64,000 nucleotides of DNA from Acidobacteriota bacterium (lineage in GTDB: Bacteria; Acidobacteriota; Thermoanaerobaculia; Multivoradales; Multivoraceae). This document shows, piece after piece, positions 26,101-33,280 of this stretch. The notes under the pieces are model-generated. The model saw nothing but the letters and a program-made list of their open reading frames with translations. It was not told the origin of the DNA and did not search any database. The position numbers and the translations under genes are program-made. How positions within the stretch are numbered: the first letter of the stretch is position 1; every line of letters starts with the position of its first letter. The DNA lies in the NCBI GenBank assembly GCA_026707325.1, contig JAPOXA010000206.1, positions 84,221 through 148,220 of the forward strand, given 5' to 3'.

Positions 26101-27980
26101 GCGCGGCCGCCCTCGCCGCGGTCCGCGAACGGGCCCGTCCCGTGCTGATGACGTCCGCCACGACGATCGCCGCCCTGGCGCCGCTTTCCATCTCCACCGG
26201 ACGTGAGAATGAACTCTGGCCGCCCTTCGCGACGCTCGTGATCGGCGGCCTTCTGACCGCGACCGTGCTGACGCTGCTCGTCATCCCGGTCGGCTTCGTC
26301 TTCCTCCGCCGGCTTGACGAGCTGTTCAGTCGCGTGGGCCCCTGGGTGGTGCTCACCTGGCTCGGCGCCGTCATCGCGATCACGGCGCCTCTGTTCGCGT
26401 TCGGCGTGATCGAGTCGCTGTTCTGGCAGGTCACGACGACGGTGCTCATCGCCGGCGCGCTGCTGGGCCTCACCGTCTGGCTGCTGCCGAAACCGGCGAC
26501 GCCCGAACCGGAAGCGGTCGGCGGTCCGCCCAGGCTCGTCGTTCGCCACCTGCGCAAGACGTACGGCCTTGCCGGCCCCGTGCGCCGGGCGCTCCGGGCT
26601 TCCACCGAGTTCGCCAGGCGCGTCGCCTCCGCCGGCGGCCAGGCGTTCCATCCGGCCGACGCGCGCGACCGGCTCCTGCCTCTGCTGCTGCTGCTGGCCG
26701 GCGCGATCACCTTGGCCGTGCGCATCCGCACCGGCCTGGTCATCCTCGGCATCTGGATCGCGATCCTGCTCCTCGGCTCCAGCCTGCTGCGCGAGATCCG
26801 GCGAGCCCGCGGCCACGCCGATGCTCTTGGTCGCGTGAAGCCGGGCGGCATCGAGGGTGTGCTGACGGCCCTTCTGCCCTGGGGGATCCTCACGTGGCTG
26901 GTCGGCCCGGAGATGGTCGCCGACCCGGAGATCGCCGGCTTCGTCGCCCTGGCCATCGTTTCGGCGATCATCCTGCTGATCCAGCTCGGTCGCCGCACGG
27001 CGCGCGTGGAGACGATGCGCCGCGAACAGAAAACGTCCCGGCGCCGGCGCGCCCGGGGCCTGCGCGGCCAGATCCTCCGTCTCTGGCGCGCCGCGGCAAC
27101 CAAGCTCTTCGGCCTCGACCTGCCGATCGATACGGTCAAGGCCCTGGCCGCGGTCAGCTTCGAGGTCGACCGCGGCATGGTCGGCGTCCTCGGTCCGAAC
27201 GGCGCCGGCAAGACGACCCTGCTGCGGCAGTTGACCGGCATCCTGGACTCGACCCGGGGCCGCATCACGCTGGGCGGCGTACCGCTGCTCAGCGTCCGCA
27301 AGCGCCTCGCCCGCTACGTCGGCTACCTGCCCCAGGACGCCGGCTTGCCGCCCCGCCTGACCGCCCGCCAGTACCTCGAGTACTACGCCGCGCTCTACCA
27401 GATCGACGCCTCCGAGCGGGCCGACCGCATCTCGACCCTGCTGCGGGAGGTCGGTCTCGACGAGCGGGCCGACGAGCAGATCGGCAGCTACTCGGGCGGC
27501 ATGAGGCAGCGCGTCGCGGTGGCGCGCACCCTGCTCCGGCTGCCTCCGATCATCGTCGTCGACGAGCCCACGGTCGGCCTCGATCCCCGGGAGCGGGTCC
27601 GCTTCCGCAACCTGCTCTCGCGCCTTGCCAAGGACCGGATCGTCCTGTTCTCCACCCACGTCGTCGAGGATGTCGCCGTGGCGTGCGAGCGGGTCCTGGT
27701 GCTGACCCGCGGCCGGATGGTCTTCGACGGTCATCCGGCGGCCTTGTCGCGGGAAGCGGAGGGCCGGGTGTGGTCGTGGCGGACGGCGGACGGCGGCGAG
27801 GCGCCGGATCTGCCGGAAGGCGCGGTGCTGGCCGACCAGAAGCCGGAAGCCGACGGCACGAGCAGCCTGCGCGTGCTCGCCGCGGACCGCCCCGACGAAC
27901 GGGCCGAGCCGGTCGAGCCGACCCTCGAGGATGGCTACCTGTGGCTCGCCCGGTCGGTGCGTGGAGAGGCGCCGGCATGA
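23172..27980 (+). CDS. RND permease fused to an ABC ATPase
   Basis: One uninterrupted frame of 1602 residues joins two transporter families. Residues 1 to about 1055 are a complete RND permease (TM4 LIVDNSVVVFE with Asp402; TM12 TATVLTLLVIPVGFVFL; a poly-Gly stretch in porter domain two near 667). Two extra helices follow (about 1060-1110). An ABC nucleotide-binding domain begins as RLVVRHLRKTYG at 1120-1131, is interrupted by about 185 residues with four predicted membrane helices, and resumes at about 1317 (PIDTVKALAAVSFEVD). Walker A GPNGAGKT is at 1341-1348, signature SGGMRQR near 1440, Walker B VVDEP near 1463, and STHVVED near 1494. Both halves look functional. GGGAGCG-like ribosome site precedes GTG/ATG; the start used is GTG at 23172. 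Confidence 0.92.
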   Translation: MKAGLDTLAIRRPVAVTMFFVGLVLLGGFAWQRLPVELFPALTGDSLYVSFFRPGSEPETVEREILMPLEARVRTLPRVAETWGEVTGSSGSFTVRFERGVDLKVRELEMRRIAADLARTQPRDAFLDVQSDDTSVFSSFAMILQATGSDDEDALHDLVEEMITPRLAAVPGVSQATVMGGSARQLTVWVDPNRCAALGVTTEEVTAAVRGAAGRLRYLGSLEDEAGRTAVMLDGRPAGTVSMGEVRVVPDRAVLVRHVADVEIGSGRRQMLYRVNGEPSVGLLVFQEEGANLVRLGRDLRRRIEEINEEFTPLGIRLLASFDAAELVVTQIERLRNLGLSGFAIALLVLFLFLRQWRAVAVVAVAVPVSLAVALSFLYVAGLSLNLFTLFGLAVGIGLIVDNSVVVFESVQRRLERGRNPDDAAAGGIRRTGRAIVAASVTTAIVFLPAVIVDFESSLVQNMIALLAFAILLPLFGSLLVAIGLVPLLARHLAAPAAIRRLARLRQRRERFGGKAPPDPTRILFAGVLASALRRPASWITGVVAAVVLSVIAALSLVAASGPGQAPVADQVQLSVRLPEGRGSLESAVRAFERLETIQEVEGVDRVESVIREEGGSLTVHLVDEEERPEDLTAAFVRRLLRPPARRAGVELMNPGEGDGPGGRGGGGGGGAQELLGGGPSRVVLSGNDNEQLTDLAAQVTERLREIEGIANAYPAVRPGPDELHVSPNRRAFDTFGVLLDEVLPMLNLAGREGTRIATGFPLASGRELPIVMQRQESRRDEAQLMDGSRFDRDVSLSGLQQLRVSTGIGVLPVAALAQVRQAPPSPVITHHNGVREREVLYSLSPDVPRRGPARDAFDRSLDEAIASIHRPPGTTIALDRSEESTNWFRRIAVPVVLLVFLVLAVTFESMTLPILVLIALPLALLGSVWALVVTGMGFEAMALLGALVLLGLAINPAVLLVDRMQQHTLGAGWSAGAAALAAVRERARPVLMTSATTIAALAPLSISTGRENELWPPFATLVIGGLLTATVLTLLVIPVGFVFLRRLDELFSRVGPWVVLTWLGAVIAITAPLFAFGVIESLFWQVTTTVLIAGALLGLTVWLLPKPATPEPEAVGGPPRLVVRHLRKTYGLAGPVRRALRASTEFARRVASAGGQAFHPADARDRLLPLLLLLAGAITLAVRIRTGLVILGIWIAILLLGSSLLREIRRARGHADALGRVKPGGIEGVLTALLPWGILTWLVGPEMVADPEIAGFVALAIVSAIILLIQLGRRTARVETMRREQKTSRRRRARGLRGQILRLWRAAATKLFGLDLPIDTVKALAAVSFEVDRGMVGVLGPNGAGKTTLLRQLTGILDSTRGRITLGGVPLLSVRKRLARYVGYLPQDAGLPPRLTARQYLEYYAALYQIDASERADRISTLLREVGLDERADEQIGSYSGGMRQRVAVARTLLRLPPIIVVDEPTVGLDPRERVRFRNLLSRLAKDRIVLFSTHVVEDVAVACERVLVLTRGRMVFDGHPAALSREAEGRVWSWRTADGGEAPDLPEGAVLADQKPEADGTSSLRVLAADRPDERAEPVEPTLEDGYLWLARSVRGEAPA

Positions 27981-28654
27981 TCACCGTGCTGCGCACGTCC
28001 GCGGTCCTGCTCGCCGGGCGCAGGTACTGGTTGCTGCCATTCCTGCCCCTCGTATGGCTGGGGATCCAGGCCGTCATGTTGCTGGCCGGAATGCGGCCCA
28101 GCGTGGAGCCGGTGGCCGCGCAGAACAGCCTGATCGGCGTGCCGGTGGCGGTCCTCGCCATCTTCCTGGGCGGGCGAGCGATCACCGGCGAACTCGACCA
28201 GAACAGCCTGGAGATCGCCTACACGGTGCCCGGAGGCGCCCACCGCGTCTGGCTCGGCAAGCTCGCCGCCGCGATCCTGATGCTGCTGACCAGCCTGGTG
28301 CTCCTGGCCGCCGTCACCTACGCCTTCTTCACCGACTTCCCGGTTCTGTCGAGCCTGTACGGCGCCACTCAGGGAGTCGTCTTCTACCTCGCGGCGGCGA
28401 TGGGCTTCGGAACGCTGTTCCGCAGCGAGGTTGCCGGATCCCTGGCCACCGTCGGCCTCCTCGGCCTGAACAGCCTGCTCAGTGCGCTCCGCATCTCGCC
28501 GTTCTGGAATCCGCTCACCGTGGAAGAAGCCGACGCGGCGCAGATGCTCGCGCTGAACGTTCAGAACCGCGTCGGCGTCGCTCTCGCGATCGCGGCCATC
28601 GTCGCCCTGACGTTCACCCGCGCCGAGCGCAGGGAGAAGATGCTCAGCGGCTGA
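27977..28654 (+). CDS. ABC-2 type permease
   Basis: This 225-residue integral membrane protein has six hydrophobic segments (for example YWLLPFLPLVWLGIQAVMLL, and AAAILMLLTSLVLLAAVTYA) and the loop EIAYTVPGGAHRVWLGKLAAA that is common in ABC-2 permeases before a transmembrane helix. It starts at ATG 27977, overlapping the stop of the RND-ABC fusion as ATGA, so it is the natural membrane partner of the fused ATPase domain. A diverged, truncated copy lies 225 bases further on. Confidence 0.85.
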   Translation: MITVLRTSAVLLAGRRYWLLPFLPLVWLGIQAVMLLAGMRPSVEPVAAQNSLIGVPVAVLAIFLGGRAITGELDQNSLEIAYTVPGGAHRVWLGKLAAAILMLLTSLVLLAAVTYAFFTDFPVLSSLYGATQGVVFYLAAAMGFGTLFRSEVAGSLATVGLLGLNSLLSALRISPFWNPLTVEEADAAQMLALNVQNRVGVALAIAAIVALTFTRAERREKMLSG

Positions 28655-28806
28655 AGTACAGTTCCGCCCCCCCGATCAACACGCCGCCACCTCTACACAG
28701 CCCCGCAAAAGGCGGTGCCGCAACAAGAACGTCCCCTGTTCCGTCCGAATAGGCGGCCGAGGCGAGAACAGTCGCGCCTTTCCGTTTCCAGTCGGCGGCG
28801 CCAGTG

Positions 28807-28831
28807 ACGCGCTCTTTCCCTGAGAGCGCGT
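28807..28831. repeat. Perfect 9-bp hairpin after the permease gene
   Basis: ACGCGCTCT at 28807-28815 and AGAGCGCGT at 28823-28831 are perfect inverted repeats with a 7-base loop. It lies about 150 bases after the permease stop in a 225-base gap with no gene. It could end the export operon transcript, although no U-tract follows. Confidence 0.5.
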
Positions 28832-28848
28832 GGAGCTGCCCCTTGGGC

Positions 28849-28873
28849 GCCGCCCCGTGACAGGTGGGGCGGC
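28849..28873. repeat. Second 8-bp hairpin before the truncated permease copy
   Basis: GCCGCCCC at 28849-28856 and GGGGCGGC at 28866-28873 are perfect inverted repeats around a 9-base loop. It ends six bases before the TTG start of the truncated permease copy and would cover the ribosome-binding region, so it could block that start or end the transcript. Confidence 0.5.
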
Positions 28874-28879
28874 CATAGC

Positions 28880-29413
28880 TTGATCACCGTCCTCCGGCAC
28901 TCCGCCGTGCTGATCGGGGGTCGACGCTACTGGCTGCTCCTCCTGTCTCCGCTGCTCTGGCTCGCCGGTCAGGCCTTCCTGCTGATCGCAGGCCGATTGC
29001 CGACCTTCGAACCTGCCTCTGCACAGAACACGCTGATCGGCGTACCGGTAGCGATTCTCGGAGCCTTCCTCGGCGGCCGGATCATCGCCGGCGAACCGGA
29101 TCAGCGCACGCTGGAGATCGCCTACACGGTACCGGGCGGCGCGCATCGCGTCTGGCTCGGAAAACTCGCCGCCGCGCTCCTCATGCTGCTTGTCAGCCTG
29201 AGCCTGATGGCGGCGTTCACGTTCACGTTCTTCACTGGCTTTCCCGTCGTCCAGACCCTCTACGGCGCCGCGCAGGCGGCCACCTTCTACGTGGTGGCCG
29301 CAATGGGCCTCGGCAACCTCTTCCGCAGCGAGACTGCCGGCGCCTCCACAGGCTCTTCGAAAATCCCAGCAGCATCGATCAACGCGGATTCCGTCTTCGA
29401 CATCTGCGCGTAG
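28880..29413 (+). pseudogene. Truncated duplicate of the ABC-2 permease
   Basis: The first about 152 of 177 residues match the permease at 27977 nearly position by position: MITVLR-SAVL-GRRYWLL, AQNxLIGVPVA, EIAYTVPGGAHRVWLGKLAA, then AAMGxGxLFRSE-AG. After that point the similarity stops at once and the frame runs into 25 unrelated residues (ASTGSSKIPAAS...) and a stop. The last helices of the permease, about 70 residues, are missing. It starts with TTG and has no clear ribosome site. It is best read as a tandem gene copy whose 3' end was lost; the VapBC pair begins 72 bases later. Confidence 0.75.
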
Positions 29414-29424
29414 GACCCCATGCT

Positions 29425-29473
29425 CATGGTAGGCAAAGAAACACTGCCTGCCATGGAGCTGTCACCATGGTAG
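29425..29473. promoter_or_regulatory. Probable VapB operator repeats
   Basis: Bases 29425-29435 (CATGGTAGGCA) and 29445-29455 form an inverted repeat with one mismatch around a 9-base AT-rich loop. CATGGTAG recurs directly at 29466-29473. The cluster lies 13-61 bases before the ATG of the AbrB-type antitoxin gene, the usual place for an autoregulatory VapB/VapBC site. Confidence 0.45.
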
Positions 29474-29485
29474 AGTGCGTCCTCC

Positions 29486-29779
29486 ATGGCGCACGATACG
29501 CACAAGACCGTTGAGTCGGCTTCCACCGTCGTGGACGCATCCGGCCGGCTTGTGGTGCCGGCGGCGTTCCGTGCGGCGCTCGGTTTCCAGCCACGGCAGG
29601 AGGTCGTCCTGACGCTCGAGGGCGCCTCGATCAAGATCACCACGACGGAAGCAGCCCTGGACGCCGCCGTGGCGCAGATCCAGGCCCTGGCCAGGAAGTA
29701 CGGCGGCGGCAAGGGCGGCGAGGTGGACGCCTTCATCGCGGAGCGCCGGGCCGAGGCTCGGAAGGAGTTCGGTGGCTAG
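29486..29779 (+). CDS. vapB: AbrB/MazE-type antitoxin (VapB-like)
   Basis: This 97-residue protein has an N-terminal swapped-hairpin AbrB DNA-binding domain: STVVDASGRLVVPAAFRAALGF is cut here into its motif pieces, with DASGRLVVPAAFR as the core. A C-terminal helix (residues 55-95) should wrap the toxin. It neutralises the PIN toxin encoded next and represses the promoter through the repeats just upstream. It overlaps the toxin start by eight bases. Confidence 0.85.
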   Translation: MAHDTHKTVESASTVVDASGRLVVPAAFRAALGFQPRQEVVLTLEGASIKITTTEAALDAAVAQIQALARKYGGGKGGEVDAFIAERRAEARKEFGG

Positions 29780-30161
29780 CTCTTTGCTCGACGCATCGGC
29801 GCTGCTGGCGCTGATTCAGAACGAGCCAGGGGCGGAAGTGGTGTTCAGCGCCCTGTCGGACGGCGCGGCGATGTCCGCCGTCAATGTCGAAGAGGTTGCC
29901 GCTCGGCTCGCCCATAAGGGATGGTCGGAGCCCGCCGTGGCCTACTCTCTCGCCACGCTCGGAGTCGACATCCTGCCCTTCGAGTCGGACACGGCGCTCC
30001 GCAGCGGAGCGCTTCGTCCCGCAACAGCTTCGGCGGGCCTTGGACTCGGTGACCGCGCGTGTCTCGCCACCGCAGCCGCCCACGGTCTTCCCGCGCTCAC
30101 GGCTGACCGGGCCTGGCTGAAGCTGGAGTTGCCTGGGGTCGAGATTCGCGCTATTCGCTGA
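29772..30161 (+). CDS. vapC: PIN-domain toxin (VapC-like ribonuclease)
   Basis: This 129-residue protein has the PIN-domain acidic set: Asp7 (LLDASALLALI), a Glu in NVEEVAARL, Asp in GDRACLATA and Asp in LTADRAW. VapC toxins cut tRNA or rRNA as Mg-dependent endonucleases. The start is GTG at 29772 behind AAGGAG, eight bases inside the antitoxin gene, the usual coupling of such pairs. The pair sits between a truncated transporter gene and an opposing secreted protein gene. Confidence 0.87.
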   Translation: MASSLLDASALLALIQNEPGAEVVFSALSDGAAMSAVNVEEVAARLAHKGWSEPAVAYSLATLGVDILPFESDTALRSGALRPATASAGLGLGDRACLATAAAHGLPALTADRAWLKLELPGVEIRAIR

Positions 30162-30210
30162 AGCTGGGCCTGATGCCGTCGTCTAGCCTGGTGAGGCCCA
30201 CAACCCCGCA

Positions 30211-31290
30211 CTAGAAGTCGCAGACCAGTCCCGGATAGCGGAACACGACGCCTGGATCGAGCTGCTTCGGCTTGTTCGCGGCCTCTTCGGCGCGCGCGCC
30301 CGCGAGCATTCCCTCCATGCCGTAGTTGCCCTCGTGACAGGCGTACTCGTAGATCGCGTCCTCGGTACGCTTGAGGGGAATCGACGCCGTCCAGGGCTTC
30401 GTCCACGTCCCCGGATCGTTCACCGTGACCTCCCACTCCAGGGTCTCCGGGTCCGTCAGGGTGAACCGCTCGGCGATCGTGAGCTGTTCCGAGGAGCCCA
30501 TGAAGTCGTTCTTCTCGGAGTAGTTCGAGGTTTCGACGACCAGCGTGTCGCCGTCCCAGTGGCCGCGGGAGTCACCGTTCCAGAGACGCACGCCCTCGGC
30601 GAGAACGGACTCGTCGCCCAACCGGATGACGCGGGCGTCGTGGATCATCTCCTGGTGGATCACGACGTTGTCGGGCGTCTGGAAGATCTGGTGGTAGCCG
30701 TTGTAGCCGGCGAAGATGAAGGGGGCGCCGTAGCTGATGCAGCGCTCGGGAATCGGCCGATCGAGCCAGGAGTCGGCCGGATGCTCCATCAGGTGCTTCA
30801 CCCGCTTGCAGAGACGCTTCTTCGCCGGTTCGGTGAAGGGCGGGATCAGACCGTCCGGCGGATCGACGACGAGCGAAGTGCGCTTCGTGAAGTACCGGTC
30901 GGCGATCCAGAACTGGTTGTAGTTGCCGGTCGTCGGGTCGTATGAGGTCGCCTTGGTCCGCTCGATCGCCGCCAGGACGAGCTGGTCACCGAACAGTGCG
31001 TCCGCGCCCGGGTCCGTCGCCTCGGCGACGGCCGCCATCAGCTCCTGGAACTCCTCGTCCGTCAGGCGCTCCTTACCCGCCCAGGCGGCGGGCCGCTGCA
31101 GCGGGGTGCCGTTGTTGTTGGCCCACACGCCCTGGAGGTCGGGATGGCCGTAGGCGGTGCGGGGGATCTTCCAGTCGGCGTCCGCGGCGTTGTTGTTCGC
31201 TCCCGTGGCGGTGCCGACAGCGACCAGTCCCAGCAACAGGACCATCGCGCCAACCTTCGTCACGGCTCTCGACTGTTCGTGCTTCCTCAT
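30211..31290 (-). CDS. Secreted PDLQGVW-family protein of unknown function
   Basis: This 359-residue protein has a signal peptide (residues 12-31) and the N-terminal motif HPDLQGVWANNNGTPLQRP seen in a large uncharacterised secreted family common in Acidobacteriota and some Proteobacteria. Further conserved-looking parts are IHDARVIRL, SRGHWDGDTLVVETSNY and the final YEYACHEGNYGMEGML. The family probably forms a beta-rich domain; its function is not known. The ATG at 31290 has GGGAGG at proper spacing. It stands 67 bases after the lipoprotein gene on the same strand. Confidence 0.75.
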   Translation of the reverse strand: MRKHEQSRAVTKVGAMVLLLGLVAVGTATGANNNAADADWKIPRTAYGHPDLQGVWANNNGTPLQRPAAWAGKERLTDEEFQELMAAVAEATDPGADALFGDQLVLAAIERTKATSYDPTTGNYNQFWIADRYFTKRTSLVVDPPDGLIPPFTEPAKKRLCKRVKHLMEHPADSWLDRPIPERCISYGAPFIFAGYNGYHQIFQTPDNVVIHQEMIHDARVIRLGDESVLAEGVRLWNGDSRGHWDGDTLVVETSNYSEKNDFMGSSEQLTIAERFTLTDPETLEWEVTVNDPGTWTKPWTASIPLKRTEDAIYEYACHEGNYGMEGMLAGARAEEAANKPKQLDPGVVFRYPGLVCDF

Positions 31291-31357
31291 CCGACTACCC
31301 TCCCAGGAAGGGGTGAACCGTTCTTCAATCCTAGCCGCGGACCTGCGGCGATCAACG

Positions 31358-31855
31358 TCACGTCCAGCCCCACGCCTTCGCTTCTTCGTCCCACAGCGCC
31401 AGGCACTCGGTCGCCAGACCGGCGTCGAGAACCCAGTGAGGCATGTCGGTCATGGGCCGCCCGGTGGGCCCCTGCCAGACGCTGATCGGACGACCGTTCG
31501 CAGTCCAGGCCGACAGCACGTGACCCAGCACCTGCGCCCCCTCACCTCCTCCGGACTCCACGTCGAGCGAGTCGATCCGCACCCGCCACTCGACATCCTC
31601 GCCCGAGCCGTCGGGGCGCACGAAGCGAACATCGTCGCCGTCGGCTTCGAGGTCCGCCACCAGGTCGATCGATTCGATCTGCGCGATGAAGGACGCGCGC
31701 AGCGTGTCCACGTCCGGCTGAGGTTCCGACGGACCGCAGGCCGTGATCGCTCCGACCAGAGCCAGGGACAACAGAACGCCGCCGACAAGCCGGCCGGCGG
31801 CGCGAGGACGCGCCGCGGACCGACCTGGCTGCCGTGTTTCGACGATGTGAAGCAT
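31358..31855 (-). CDS. Putative lipoprotein, unknown function
   Basis: This 165-residue protein has a Arg-rich N-terminus, one hydrophobic segment and a lipobox-like ITAC (cysteine about residue 40), so it is probably a lipoprotein. The mature part has strands such as DDVRFVRPDG and VEWRVRIDSLDV and ends in ECLALWDEEAKAWGW. I do not recognise a family. The frame is open 37 codons further upstream, but ATG at 31855 gives a normal signal peptide. It is divergent from the MFS gene. Confidence 0.6.
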   Translation of the reverse strand: MLHIVETRQPGRSAARPRAAGRLVGGVLLSLALVGAITACGPSEPQPDVDTLRASFIAQIESIDLVADLEADGDDVRFVRPDGSGEDVEWRVRIDSLDVESGGGEGAQVLGHVLSAWTANGRPISVWQGPTGRPMTDMPHWVLDAGLATECLALWDEEAKAWGWT

Positions 31856-31986
31856 GGCGTCAACTCTAACGCCTGGCCCACGTACTACTCTCGCGACGCT
31901 CCAGTACGTCGCAGGCATTCCAGGCCCGGGGACGGCGATTCCGCGCTCTCTTCCACGGCACCCCACCGGCGGAGCCGGTCCACATC

Positions 31987-33219
31987 ATGACCACGCCTCA
32001 TCCAAGCGCGCCACCCCGCCGACAGGCCGGCGTCAGCTTCATCTTCGCCGTGATCCTGCTCGACATGCTGGGAGTCGGCCTGATCATCCCCGTCTTCCCC
32101 GAACTCGTCGAGCAGTTCCGGGGCGGCGACACATCGTCCGCCGCCGTTGCCGTGGGCGCCATCGCGGCCTGCTACGCCGTGGCGCAGTTCCTGTGCGCCC
32201 CGATCCTCGGCGCCCTGTCCGACCGCTTCGGCCGCCGGCGCATCCTCCTGCTCTCCATGCTCGGCCTCGGCGTGGACTACCTGATCATGGGCTTCGCGCC
32301 ATCGCTCGGCTGGCTGTTCGCGGGCCGGATCGTCGCCGGCGTGATGGGCGCCAGCATCACGACGGCGAACGCCTACATCGCCGACATCTCGACGACGGAG
32401 ACCCGGGCGCGGAACTACGGACTGGTCAACGTCGCCTTCGGCGTCGGTTTCATCCTCGGACCGATCTTCGGCGGCCTGCTTGGCGGCATCGACTTGCGGC
32501 TGCCCTTCTTCGTCGCCGCCGGTCTGTGCCTCCTCAACTCGCTTTACGGCTTTCTCGCGCTGCCCGAGTCGCTGGCGCCGGAGAACCGGAGCGCCTTCTC
32601 GCTCCGCAAGGCGAATCCGGTGTCGAGCATCGTGCATCTCCGCACCTACCCCCTGGTCGCCAGCCTGGCCGTCGCCTTTCTGCTGATGGCGCTCGCGCAA
32701 CGCGGCCTGGAAACCTCCTGGGTGCTCTACACGGGCTACCGCTACGGCTGGAACGAGTTCCAGAACGGTCTCGCGCTGGCGGCCGTCGGCGTTGCGGCGG
32801 CCCTGGTCCAGGGCTTTCTCGTGCGACCCGCGGTCACCTGGCTGGGCGAACGCCGGGCCGTGCTGGTCGGCTTCGGCATCGGCACACTGGCCTTCGCCGG
32901 TTACGGCCTCGCTCCGAACGGCCTGGTCCTCGTCGCGGTGATCTTCGCGGGATCGCTGGGGGGCATCGCCGGGCCGGCGGTCCAGGCGATCATCGCGGGC
33001 ACGGTGGCGCCCACCGAGCAGGGGAAGATCCAGGGGGCTCTCACGTCGCTGATGAGCCTGTCGGCGATCGTGGCGCCGCTCGTCTTCACCAGCGGCGTGT
33101 TCAGCTACTTCACCTCCGACGCCGCCCCGTTCGAGCTCCCCGGCGCACCCCTCCTGGGCGGATCGTTGCTGATGGCCGTCGCCATGCTGCTGCTGGTCCG
33201 CGCGTTCCGGCGACACTGA
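31987..33219 (+). CDS. MFS drug-efflux transporter, TetA-like
   Basis: This 410-residue protein has 12 predicted membrane helices. Motif D (LLDMLGVGLIIPVFPEL) in helix 1 and motif A (GALSDRFGRRRILLLSM) between helices 2 and 3 place it with the DHA1 family near TetA/TCR proteins. A second GVGFILGPIFGGLLG (motif C, antiporter type) is in helix 5. It should exchange a small molecule for protons; the substrate is not predictable. It stands alone, divergent from the lipoprotein gene, 61 bases before the R2lox gene. Confidence 0.88.
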   Translation: MTTPHPSAPPRRQAGVSFIFAVILLDMLGVGLIIPVFPELVEQFRGGDTSSAAVAVGAIAACYAVAQFLCAPILGALSDRFGRRRILLLSMLGLGVDYLIMGFAPSLGWLFAGRIVAGVMGASITTANAYIADISTTETRARNYGLVNVAFGVGFILGPIFGGLLGGIDLRLPFFVAAGLCLLNSLYGFLALPESLAPENRSAFSLRKANPVSSIVHLRTYPLVASLAVAFLLMALAQRGLETSWVLYTGYRYGWNEFQNGLALAAVGVAAALVQGFLVRPAVTWLGERRAVLVGFGIGTLAFAGYGLAPNGLVLVAVIFAGSLGGIAGPAVQAIIAGTVAPTEQGKIQGALTSLMSLSAIVAPLVFTSGVFSYFTSDAAPFELPGAPLLGGSLLMAVAMLLLVRAFRRH

Positions 33220-33280
33220 CGCCTCAGGCACCCGCCAACCAGCCGATGCGGGCTAGAATCGACCGTCAAGGAGGTTCGCC

